From Proruminimicrobium sp964487915 (lineage in GTDB: Bacteria; Elusimicrobiota; Endomicrobiia; Endomicrobiales; Endomicrobiaceae), in assembly GCA_964487915.1 (NCBI GenBank), contig CAZASN010000003.1:124001-188000 (forward strand): DNA of 64,000 nucleotides, read 5' to 3'. A program made the position numbers and the translations under genes. Positions 25,484-32,892 of this stretch are shown here, in pieces. The notes under the pieces are model-generated. The model had not been told where the DNA came from. It did not search any database and worked only from the letters and a program-made list of their open reading frames with translations. Position 1 is the first letter of the stretch. Each line of letters opens with the position of its first letter.

Positions 25484-26113
25484 ATGTTCAGACATTTATT
25501 TTCAACATTTTTGTTAATCACGTCAATTTCTGTATTTTTCATTAATTTTGCATTCGGAGCTTCAGACAACATTCAAAATCCAAAATTAAAAAATGACAAT
25601 ATCCCAGCTGAAAATAAATCATTTAAACGTTTTTTGGTCATCTATTATTCTTTAAGCGGAAATACCCGTGAAATAGCGTTAATAATTAAAGAAAAAATGA
25701 ATGCAGACATATACGAAATCAAGACAGAAAATGAATATCCAGGTTCTCCGATGATATATATTACAGCAAAAAAACAAATGAATCCAAAAAATTATCCGAA
25801 ATTAAAAAATGGCAATATCCCCGATATTAATAAGTATGATTTAATTTTTATCGGCGGTCCTGTCTGGTGGTATACGGTTCCCGCCCCTATCCTTTCCTTT
25901 TTATCGCAAACTGATTTCAAAGGAAAAACGGTAGTTCCTTTTGCAACGCACGGCGGCAATTACGGTAAGTTTTTTGAAGACTTTGAATCTAAAATAAAAA
26001 ATGCAAAAGTTATAAGGGGCCAAGAATTTAAAAAAGTTTTAAAAACGGATAAAAATCTTCTTGATAAAAAAATATCGGACTGGCTTGTACCCTTTAGCGG
26101 AAAAGAAATATAA
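25484..26113 (+). CDS. Exported flavodoxin-like protein
   Basis: A 209-residue protein. Residues 1-25 form a hydrophobic signal peptide ending FAFGAS. From residue 50 a flavodoxin domain follows: FLVIYYSLSGNTREIALIIK is the FMN phosphate loop, IFIGGPVWWYTVPAPILSFL is the loop with aromatic residues, and VPFATHGGNYG comes later, as in the Flavodoxin_4 group. A signal peptide on a flavodoxin is unusual and suggests electron transfer or quinone reduction outside the cytoplasm. PKLKNDNIP (about residue 33) and PKLKNGNIP (about residue 105) repeat at protein and DNA level. It lies 23 bp after the radical SAM gene. Confidence 0.82.
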   Translation: MFRHLFSTFLLITSISVFFINFAFGASDNIQNPKLKNDNIPAENKSFKRFLVIYYSLSGNTREIALIIKEKMNADIYEIKTENEYPGSPMIYITAKKQMNPKNYPKLKNGNIPDINKYDLIFIGGPVWWYTVPAPILSFLSQTDFKGKTVVPFATHGGNYGKFFEDFESKIKNAKVIRGQEFKKVLKTDKNLLDKKISDWLVPFSGKEI

Positions 26114-27688
26114 TTGAAAATCAAAATGTTAAAAAATTTAAACGCTAAAAACCCTTACATATTAATATTTGTAATTGCATTATCTTTTCTTGCAGGTAAT
26201 ATTATATGGTATATTAAAAACACGCCTGTTTTAATAACTGAACTTGATTCGGCGACGCATTTTCTTGAAATTTTTTATAACCTTCCTGCATACAATGCGC
26301 CCGCTATAACTTTTTTGTTTAAAATTATATTTTATATTATCGGCACAAAACATTTTGATCTGACGATAATAATTGTAAATTATATTTTTTTTATAATTTC
26401 TCTGATAACGATATTTAAAATCACAAAACTCCTAAAAGACGAAATTGCCGGCATTACGGCAATACTGTTATTCTCCCTGACTCCGGCAATTTATCTTCTC
26501 AGCAGAGTTTACGGAATAAACGATTATCACCTGATATTACCTATCAGTCTAAACATATATACGCTGATAAAATCGGATTTTTTCACAAATAGAAAATGGT
26601 CTTTATTATACGGCATCTCCGTAGCTTTTGGAATGTTGGTTAAGGATTCTTTTATAATTTTTTTCCCCGGGTCATTAACTTATGTGCTTATAAAAATATA
26701 TTTTCTAAAATATCAAAATAAAAAAAATATACTATTAAACATCATTCTTTCAAATCTCATAACTTTCTTTTTGATTTCTTTTCACTATTTCAGATTGAAT
26801 ATTCTGAAAAAAATATTGCTACGACCGTTTATGGATTACGGCAATATTTTTGAATTTAAAAAAATAAGCGTCTTTACAATAGGACTTTATGAGCAAATGT
26901 TTTCTATACCGCTGTTTGTTTTGTTATTAATAGGACTCTTTTATTACATAAAAAAATACTCAAACAATAACAAACACACTCTTTTATTGTTTTTTATATT
27001 TCCGTGGATACTGCTAATGCTTATCCCATGCGACAAATCAATAGCATACGGAACAGCTTTTATTCCGGCTCTTTCTGTTATTACCGCAATAGGTTTAACA
27101 TATCTACGCCGGAAAACAAAAACAATATTATTATTTATTGTTATAATATTATCCATTCTTCAATATTTCAGTTTTTCATATAATATAAATTTGGGTTTTG
27201 ATAAAATATTCTTAAGTTATGGGTCAAAAAATTTTCGTATCTATAACAATACCAGCGAAACATTATTCTATCTTCCGGACAAAAAACATCTTTCTCTTCT
27301 AAAAATAAATGCTAACGGAGAAATAATTCCCGACTATAATTTGAACAATTGTTTTACGCTTTTAAAATATATAAAAAAATTAAAAAAATATAATGAAATT
27401 ATGTTAACGATCAATAAAGAAAATCAAGCCGTTATATGGAAAAGCTTTTTACATGCCAATGATGTTCATATTGATATAAAATTTTTTGAAAACTTTAAAC
27501 TTCCGCCCAAAACAAATATAATAATATGCATCGGAGACGATGCATATTTTGAAAACTATGTTTTAAATAAAAAAACGAATTTTGGAGATTTTAATAAATC
27601 GGATGTATTTTATTTAAACCAATCGTTTATAATAGACAATAAAATTACTGTGTATAAACGTAAAATATTTAATATTTATAATAAATAA
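26114..27688 (+). CDS. Polytopic membrane glycosyltransferase-like protein (GT-C/PMT type)
   Basis: A 524-residue protein. About ten hydrophobic segments lie in the first 380 residues. The first outer loop reads ITELDSATHFLEIFY; an acidic pair there is typical of the GT-C fold of ArnT/PMT enzymes. A soluble C-terminal domain of about 140 residues follows. It would use a lipid-linked sugar on the periplasmic side to glycosylate protein, lipid or polysaccharide. The start may be TTG at 26114, which directly follows the flavodoxin stop, or ATG at 26126; neither has a strong ribosome site. The GC content is low, like the two genes before it. Confidence 0.72.
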   Translation: MKIKMLKNLNAKNPYILIFVIALSFLAGNIIWYIKNTPVLITELDSATHFLEIFYNLPAYNAPAITFLFKIIFYIIGTKHFDLTIIIVNYIFFIISLITIFKITKLLKDEIAGITAILLFSLTPAIYLLSRVYGINDYHLILPISLNIYTLIKSDFFTNRKWSLLYGISVAFGMLVKDSFIIFFPGSLTYVLIKIYFLKYQNKKNILLNIILSNLITFFLISFHYFRLNILKKILLRPFMDYGNIFEFKKISVFTIGLYEQMFSIPLFVLLLIGLFYYIKKYSNNNKHTLLLFFIFPWILLMLIPCDKSIAYGTAFIPALSVITAIGLTYLRRKTKTILLFIVIILSILQYFSFSYNINLGFDKIFLSYGSKNFRIYNNTSETLFYLPDKKHLSLLKINANGEIIPDYNLNNCFTLLKYIKKLKKYNEIMLTINKENQAVIWKSFLHANDVHIDIKFFENFKLPPKTNIIICIGDDAYFENYVLNKKTNFGDFNKSDVFYLNQSFIIDNKITVYKRKIFNIYNK

Positions 27689-27690
27689 TA

Positions 27691-27719
27691 TTGATATAAT
27701 TCTTTTTTTGTGTTAAAAT
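27691..27719 (+). promoter_or_regulatory. Predicted sigma70 promoter before the M23 peptidase gene
   Basis: TTGATA (27691-27696), a 17-bp spacer and TAAAAT (27714-27719) come just after the glycosyltransferase stop. If used, transcription begins near 27726, leaving almost no leader before the ATG at 27731. Confidence 0.5.
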
Positions 27720-27730
27720 TTATTGCGTTT

Positions 27731-28666
27731 ATGAAGAAATATTTCAGATCAATCATCGCTGAATTAAAAAGAAAAACAACTGTAATTTTTATTCATCACG
27801 GAAAAATCAAACCTATCAAATTAAACTTCTCTCTTTTGTTTATATTGATATTCGGGTTTTCATGGACTTTGCTGACTTTATGGGCCGGTTTTATTTCCGG
27901 CCGGCATATAGATTACGTAAAAATTAAAGCCGACAACGAAATAATGAAAGTCCGCATGCTGTTTTTTTCTGATGAAATAAAAAAATCGAAAGAAATACTT
28001 GCGCAAATCAAACAAAACGACGAACAAATAAGATCTCTGCTGGCAATGAATTCAAAAAAAGCAATCATTGAAGAGGGATTGGGATACGGCGGCCCCACTC
28101 CGATAGAATCAAGCGCATTGTCAACGATATTATCCGGCAACTTCAATAAATTTTCATATCAGGATATAATAAACCAGTCTCTCGGATTATTTGAAGAATA
28201 TAAATTTACTTTAAAAAGTTATTCGGAAGTGATGATGCATATAAACGCTCAAAGAATAAAATTCAGATATACTCCTTCAATGTGGCCTTGCGAAGGAATT
28301 ATTTCATCGCCTTACGGTTTCAGAACTCATCCGATTTTCGGATACAGGTTCTTTCACTCGGGAATAGATATAGCAAACCTGAAAGGCACTCCTATTTATT
28401 CAACCGCGGACGGTACCGTAATTCTTGCGGGAAGAGAAGTAGGATACGGAAATGTTATAGTTGTTCAGCACAGCAATTTATACAGAACGGTATACGCTCA
28501 TCTTTCCAAGATTCTTGTGGTAAAAGGCGAATCCTTAATAAAAGGGCAAATGATAGCAAAAATGGGAAGCACAGGCAGGTCAACGGACAACCACCTTCAT
28601 TATGAAGTTCATTACCGCAAAAAACCGGTAAATCCGATAAAATTTTTAAGCAGTTATTTAAAATAA
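27731..28666 (+). CDS. M23-family peptidoglycan endopeptidase (membrane-anchored)
   Basis: A 311-residue protein from the ATG at 27731. A GTG at 27710 is in frame but sits on the predicted promoter. One membrane segment (LLFILIFGFSWTLLTLWAGF) is near residue 40. A coiled-coil stretch follows, then the lysostaphin-like domain with zinc ligands: FRTHPIFGYRFFHSGIDIAN (HxxxD) and LHYEVHYRKKPVNP (HxH-type end). It cleaves peptide cross-links in the wall. Bactofilin and a SurA-N protein follow immediately; M23-bactofilin pairs shape cells in Helicobacter and others. Confidence 0.9.
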   Translation: MKKYFRSIIAELKRKTTVIFIHHGKIKPIKLNFSLLFILIFGFSWTLLTLWAGFISGRHIDYVKIKADNEIMKVRMLFFSDEIKKSKEILAQIKQNDEQIRSLLAMNSKKAIIEEGLGYGGPTPIESSALSTILSGNFNKFSYQDIINQSLGLFEEYKFTLKSYSEVMMHINAQRIKFRYTPSMWPCEGIISSPYGFRTHPIFGYRFFHSGIDIANLKGTPIYSTADGTVILAGREVGYGNVIVVQHSNLYRTVYAHLSKILVVKGESLIKGQMIAKMGSTGRSTDNHLHYEVHYRKKPVNPIKFLSSYLK

Positions 28667-28688
28667 ACAAAACAGGACAAATATAAAG

Positions 28689-29069
28689 ATGACCAAAAAA
28701 AATAAATTTGATACAATTGAAACGTTTATAGGACAAAATACGGTCTTAAACGGCAATATTTCAACCGACAAAACAATAAGAATTGACGGAAAAATGACGG
28801 GCAATATTGAAAAATCGGCAGGCGTGATTATAGGAGACGCCGCGTCGTTAAAAGGCGATATAAATTCAAATTATGTTCTTGTAAGCGGCACTGTTGAAGG
28901 CAATATTACTGCGACGGAATATGTTGAATTGTTTAATAAATCTAAAATTATCGGAAATATTCAAACAAAAATGATATCAATAAGCGAAGGCGCCGTATTT
29001 GAAGGAAGAAGCTTAATGCTCAATAACGGCGAAAATTCAACTGTTAATACTGAAAAAGAGGCTGACTAA
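28689..29069 (+). CDS. Bactofilin (polymer-forming cytoskeletal protein)
   Basis: A 126-residue protein with the bactofilin beta-helix (DUF583). Repeated short-strand turns include GNISTDKTIRIDGKMTGNI, GDAASLKGDINSNYVLVSG and GNITATEYVELFNKSKIIG. Short disordered ends flank the core. Bactofilins polymerise without nucleotide at the membrane and often recruit M23 endopeptidases, and the M23 gene is 22 bp upstream here. The ribosome site is weak (AGGACAAA region). No membrane segment is seen. Confidence 0.93.
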   Translation: MTKKNKFDTIETFIGQNTVLNGNISTDKTIRIDGKMTGNIEKSAGVIIGDAASLKGDINSNYVLVSGTVEGNITATEYVELFNKSKIIGNIQTKMISISEGAVFEGRSLMLNNGENSTVNTEKEAD

Positions 29070-29070
29070 A

Positions 29071-29736
29071 ATGATAAATTTCTTAATAAAACACAAAATT
29101 AAAATTTTTTTAATAACAATTATCGGTTTTTTTGCCGGAACTTTTGTCGGATTCGGCAGTTATTTATTCGGTGAAAAAAATTATTTTGACACGGTCGCTG
29201 TAGTCAACGGGTATAAAATCCCATACAAAATATATTATGCTATGTATAATAACACGATTGATGTCATAAGAAAATCAAATCCCGATGTTACTGACGATAC
29301 GTTAAAAGAAATACAGTCAAATATAATAAATACGCTGGTTCTTGACGAAATATTATGGCAGCAGACAAAAGACTACGGCATTACGGTTTCCGAAGAAGAA
29401 CTTGCAATGGATATACGCAGCCATAAATATTTTCTTAACGAAGAAGGAGTCTTTGACCCGAGATATTATTTTAATGTTCTTAATAATTTGAGACTGACGC
29501 CGAAAGAATTTGAAAATATGAGAAAAAAACAGATTGCGGCAAATAAAATGAAAGTTTTAATAGCTTCCGCCGTTTCCGGCATAAGCGAATCCGAATTTTC
29601 AGGTCTGAAAAATGAAAATCCGAAAATAACAAAAGATTATGTTTTGCAAATGAGAAACAACGAAATCTTAAATGACTGGTTTAATAAAATAAGAAAAGAA
29701 ACTTCGGTAAAAATAACTATAAACGATAAAATTTAA
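29071..29736 (+). CDS. SurA N-terminal-domain protein without PPIase domain
   Basis: A 221-residue protein with an N-terminal membrane anchor (IFLITIIGFFAGTFVGFGSY). After it VAVVNGYKIPYKIYYAMYNN and a helical run with LVLDEILWQQTKDYGITVSE and EELAMDIRSHKYFLNEEGVF match the chaperone domain of SurA/PpiD-type proteins. The parvulin isomerase domain is missing: the chain ends after a shortened C-terminal helix. It would hold unfolded envelope proteins at the inner membrane. It follows bactofilin by 1 bp. Convergent maf ends only 7 bp away with no terminator visible. Confidence 0.78.
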   Translation: MINFLIKHKIKIFLITIIGFFAGTFVGFGSYLFGEKNYFDTVAVVNGYKIPYKIYYAMYNNTIDVIRKSNPDVTDDTLKEIQSNIINTLVLDEILWQQTKDYGITVSEEELAMDIRSHKYFLNEEGVFDPRYYFNVLNNLRLTPKEFENMRKKQIAANKMKVLIASAVSGISESEFSGLKNENPKITKDYVLQMRNNEILNDWFNKIRKETSVKITINDKI

Positions 29737-29743
29737 ACGTAAA

Positions 29744-30307
29744 TTATTTGATGTTTATTGAAAATTTTTTCAGTTCTTCCCGCAGTTTAACGTAAGGAAG
29801 CCCGACGACCGTAAAATAATCTCCGCATATTTTTTCAACAAAATTATCGTTTTTATCCTGTACCGCGTAAGCGCCTGCTTTATCCATATGTTTTCCAGCG
29901 AGAGTTTTAAGTTTTTCTTCGCTGAGTTTTTTCATTTTGACTTTCGCAACATCATAAAACACTACTGATTTTTCAGGGCTTAAAACTGCAACACCCGTAT
30001 AAACCTTGTGTATGCTTCCGTTTAAATTTTTTAAAATTTCATCCGAATGTTCGCAGTTTTTCGGTTTGCCTATTATTTTCCCGTCTAAAACGACAATCGT
30101 ATCGGCGGATATTATGACGCTGTTTTTAAATTGCTTTCTGACATTTTCGGCTTTTTGCAAAGCAAGATCTTTTACAATAGCCGAAGGTCTTTTATGATTT
30201 GAAACTTCTTTTATGTTGCTGGGATATATTTTAAATTTTAATCCCCATTTTTTTAACAATTGAATACGCCTCTCCGATGCCGAGGCAAGTATGATTTTAT
30301 TTGTCAT
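29744..30307 (-). CDS. maf: Maf-family nucleoside triphosphate pyrophosphatase
   Basis: A 187-residue cytoplasmic enzyme that hydrolyses non-canonical or pyrimidine NTPs. ILASASERRIQLLKKWGLKF at the start, VISADTIVVLDGKIIGKP near residue 65 and the ending GDYFTVVGLPYVKL are classic. The middle TGVAVLSP segment is the usual substrate loop. Its start overlaps the DUF4321 gene stop by 11 bp. Confidence 0.94.
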   Translation of the reverse strand: MTNKIILASASERRIQLLKKWGLKFKIYPSNIKEVSNHKRPSAIVKDLALQKAENVRKQFKNSVIISADTIVVLDGKIIGKPKNCEHSDEILKNLNGSIHKVYTGVAVLSPEKSVVFYDVAKVKMKKLSEEKLKTLAGKHMDKAGAYAVQDKNDNFVEKICGDYFTVVGLPYVKLREELKKFSINIK

Positions 30308-30563
30308 ACATTTTCCTGAATATAAAAGCGGATAAAATGACTCCGACCAAAGACATCACGTTTAATTTCAGCATACATCCGAACGTAATTTGCACTATTC
30401 TTAAATCAAACGTGGACGGCATAAGGCCTGCCGACAAATCTTTTATAAATAAATCCTTCATTGCTCCTGAAGGCAAAACTATTGAAATAAATTCTCCCAA
30501 AAAAGACCCCAGTAAAGCTCCTACTACTAACACGATTATTAACATTATCGGATTTTTTAACAT
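30297..30563 (-). CDS. Small membrane protein (DUF4321-like)
   Basis: An 88-residue protein with two hydrophobic segments (about residues 4-28 and 60-82) joined by a loop with SAGLMPSTFDLRIVQITFGC. This matches the small DUF4321 family often found beside maf in Gram-positive and related bacteria. The function is unknown. It sits between cutA and maf with a 4-bp gap to cutA and an 11-bp overlap with maf. Confidence 0.75.
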   Translation of the reverse strand: MLKNPIMLIIVLVVGALLGSFLGEFISIVLPSGAMKDLFIKDLSAGLMPSTFDLRIVQITFGCMLKLNVMSLVGVILSAFIFRKMYDK

Positions 30564-30567
30564 ACAC

Positions 30568-30891
30568 TCATCTCCTTGAATCTGTTATATTTGCTATCCA
30601 CTTTAAATATTCGCAATTACCGTCCGATATATCAAACGATACTATTTCCGGAACTTCATACGGATGATTTTTTTTCACGACGTTTATTATTTTTTTTAGT
30701 TTATTTTTAACGCTTTTGCATATTAGCAATTGTTCGTCGGACTTGCAAATTTTCCCCTTCCACCAATAAGAAGATTTAACAGGAGAAATTATACTAACGC
30801 ATGAAACAAGCTTATTAACAAGCAGTTGTTCCTCAATAACTTTTGATACTTTTTTATCCGGAGTCGTAACAAATATCGTTATATATTTCAT
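30568..30891 (-). CDS. cutA: CutA1-like divalent-cation tolerance protein
   Basis: A 107-residue protein from the ATG at 30891. ITIFVTTPDKKVSKVIEEQL, LVSCVSIISPVKSSYWWKGK and HPYEVPEIVSFDISDGNCEY are the CutA1 landmarks. It forms a stable trimer and has been linked to copper tolerance, though its true role is uncertain. TTG at 30909 is an alternative start, but the family normally begins at MKYITIF-like sequence. A TATAAT box sits about 9 bp upstream (30900-30905). Confidence 0.92.
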   Translation of the reverse strand: MKYITIFVTTPDKKVSKVIEEQLLVNKLVSCVSIISPVKSSYWWKGKICKSDEQLLICKSVKNKLKKIINVVKKNHPYEVPEIVSFDISDGNCEYLKWIANITDSRR

Positions 30892-30939
30892 TTTAGAATG
30901 ATTATACAATAATATTTTAAATATTTATACTTTCGGCGG

Positions 30940-30969
30940 TTGACTTATATATCGCAAATTTGCTTAAAT
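30940..30969 (+). promoter_or_regulatory. Possible promoter of the riboflavin operon
   Basis: TTGACT (30940-30945), an 18-bp spacer and TTAAAT (30964-30969) lie just before the riboswitch, so a transcript from here would include it. Confidence 0.45.
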
Positions 30970-30977
30970 ATTTTCAG

Positions 30978-31110
30978 TTCTTCGGGGAAGGTGAAATTCC
31001 TTACCGGTAGTAAGCCGGGTTTTCCGGCAAGCCTACGACTCCGTTTTGATAAAAACGGATTGAATCTGTGAAAATCAGATGCCGACGGTAAAGTCCGGAT
31101 GATAGAAGAA
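30978..31110 (+). ncRNA. FMN riboswitch (RFN element)
   Basis: P1 is TTCTTC/GAAGAA. Inside, the conserved blocks appear in order: CGGGGAAGGTGAAATTCC, ACCGGTAGTAAGCC, the variable hairpin CCGTTTT...AAAACGG, GAATCTGTGAAAATCAGATG and CCGACGGTAAAGTCCGGATG. These are the six-stem FMN aptamer. It precedes ribD by about 60 nt. A small AGTTA/TAACT hairpin next to the GAGG ribosome site suggests control of translation start, but no U-tract terminator is seen. FMN binding would shut off riboflavin synthesis. Confidence 0.96.
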
Positions 31111-31171
31111 ACAATATACGGCAGTCTTATTTATACCCCGGAGTTATTTTATAACTTTGAGGTTTTTTATT

Positions 31172-32254
31172 TTGAAAGCATTAAATGAAAAAGATTTAAT
31201 CAAACTGACTTTTAAACTCGCAAAAAAAGGATCGGGTCAAGTTTATCCTAATCCTCTTGTAGGCGCTGTTCTTGTAAAAAACGGCAAAATAATATCAACA
31301 GGCTACCATAATTTTTTCGGCGGCCCTCATGCGGAAGACGAAGCAATAAGCGCGGCCGGAAAAAATGCCGAAGGGTCAGTTTTATACGTAAATCTTGAAC
31401 CTTGCAATAACTGGGGCAAACGTCCGCCGTGCAGCGATCTGATAATAAAATCAAAAATAAAAAAAGTTATTTGCTCAATGCCCGACCCGAATCCTAAAAC
31501 ATGCGGACTGAGTTTAAAAAAACTGCGCGCAAACGGGATTGAGGTCTCATGCGGAATTCTTGAAAAAGAAGCGCAAAAACTGAACAAACAATATATTGAG
31601 CATATAAAAAAAACAAAACCGCATATAACTATAAAATACGCAATGTCTGCTGACGGAAAAATCGCTTCAAAAACAGGCGACTCAAAATGGATAACATGTG
31701 AAAAATCCAGAGATTTTGTTCACAAATTAAGAACAAAATACGATGCGATCATCGTAGGAACAAATACCGTTATAAAAGACAATCCCGTTCTGTCAAGCAG
31801 AAATAAAGGCAAAAATCCGGTAAGAGTCTTATTTGATAAAAATCTTTCCATACCGGAAGATTACAACGTTATAGACGGAAATATTCCGACAATAATATTT
31901 TATGACTTATCCGCGGATAAAATACCGTCTTATTTCATTAAACCGCGCGTTAAGCTTATTCCGGCGGATTTTAAACTCATAGAAAATGATTTTAACTCCG
32001 TAATAACAAAACTCAACGATTTATCGTTAAAAAGGATTTTAATTGAAGGAGGCGGAACGCTGAACGCCTCAGTTCTTGCGACAGGCAAAGTAAACGATAT
32101 GTATATTTTTACGGCTCCGGTGATTATAGGCGGGAAAGACGCCGTAACTCCCGTTGAAGGAAACGGAGTCTCAAAAGTATGCGAAGGACTGAAATTTAAA
32201 AAAATGAATTTTACAAAAATAGGAACCGATATTTTAATACGGGGTACATTCTGA
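31172..32254 (+). CDS. ribD: Bifunctional riboflavin deaminase/reductase
   Basis: A 360-residue protein making 5-amino-6-ribitylamino-uracil phosphate. The deaminase domain (1-145) has PHAEDEA and the zinc motif EPCNNWGKRPPCSD. The reductase domain (150-360) has KYAMSADGKIA, TNTVIKDNPVL and LIEGGGTLNAS. The start is placed at TTG 31172 because GAGG lies 9 bases upstream; a more upstream TTG at 31157 would overlap that site. Its TGA overlaps the ribE ATG. Confidence 0.95.
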   Translation: MKALNEKDLIKLTFKLAKKGSGQVYPNPLVGAVLVKNGKIISTGYHNFFGGPHAEDEAISAAGKNAEGSVLYVNLEPCNNWGKRPPCSDLIIKSKIKKVICSMPDPNPKTCGLSLKKLRANGIEVSCGILEKEAQKLNKQYIEHIKKTKPHITIKYAMSADGKIASKTGDSKWITCEKSRDFVHKLRTKYDAIIVGTNTVIKDNPVLSSRNKGKNPVRVLFDKNLSIPEDYNVIDGNIPTIIFYDLSADKIPSYFIKPRVKLIPADFKLIENDFNSVITKLNDLSLKRILIEGGGTLNASVLATGKVNDMYIFTAPVIIGGKDAVTPVEGNGVSKVCEGLKFKKMNFTKIGTDILIRGTF

Positions 32255-32880
32255 TGTTTACCGGAATAATAGAAGATATAGGAAAAGTAAAAAAATTTTC
32301 TGATTCCCGACTGACGATTGAAACGTCTCTTGACGACATAAAAACCGGCGACAGCATAGCCGTTAACGGCGCATGCCTTACCGTGACTTCTATTGAAGGG
32401 AAATTTTTATCTTTTGATTACAGCCCGACAACGGCCGACATAACAAATATTTCTATTCTTAAAAAAGATTCTCCGGTAAATCTTGAAAGAGCTTTAAAAT
32501 TAAATTCAAGAATGGGCGGGCATATAGTATCAGGACACATAGATACGACTGCGCAAATAACGGATATAAAAAATTCGGGAAGATTTTATATTATATCCTT
32601 TGATTCAAATGAGCTTATAAGAAAGTACGCCGTAAGCAAGGGATTTATAGCAATTGACGGCATAAGCCTTACAATATCTGAAATTAACGGCAATTCTTTT
32701 TCGGTTGCAATGATTCCCGAAACATTTAAAAGAACGGTTTTTAATTCAAGAAAAATTAAAGATACAGTAAACATTGAAATTGATGTGCTTGCAAAATATA
32801 CAGAAAAGATTCTTTTGAACAAAAATAAACAAAACAAAGATATAACCGTAGATTTATTGAAAGAAAACGGATTTATTTAA
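32254..32880 (+). CDS. ribE: Riboflavin synthase alpha chain
   Basis: A 208-residue enzyme that dismutates two lumazines into riboflavin. It has two repeated beta-barrel halves: MFTGIIEDIGKV with GDSIAVNGACLTVT, and GGHIVSGHIDTTAQI with AIDGISLTISEI. Length is typical. It overlaps ribD by one base and is followed by ribBA after 12 bp. Confidence 0.96.
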   Translation: MFTGIIEDIGKVKKFSDSRLTIETSLDDIKTGDSIAVNGACLTVTSIEGKFLSFDYSPTTADITNISILKKDSPVNLERALKLNSRMGGHIVSGHIDTTAQITDIKNSGRFYIISFDSNELIRKYAVSKGFIAIDGISLTISEINGNSFSVAMIPETFKRTVFNSRKIKDTVNIEIDVLAKYTEKILLNKNKQNKDITVDLLKENGFI

Positions 32881-32892
32881 AGGCGGGTAAAC

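Noticed and set aside
27710..27730. GTG at 27710 as the start of the M23 peptidase
   Set aside because: It overlaps the predicted -10 box and has no ribosome site; the ATG at 27731 gives a normal membrane-anchor start. This remains the least certain start in the window.
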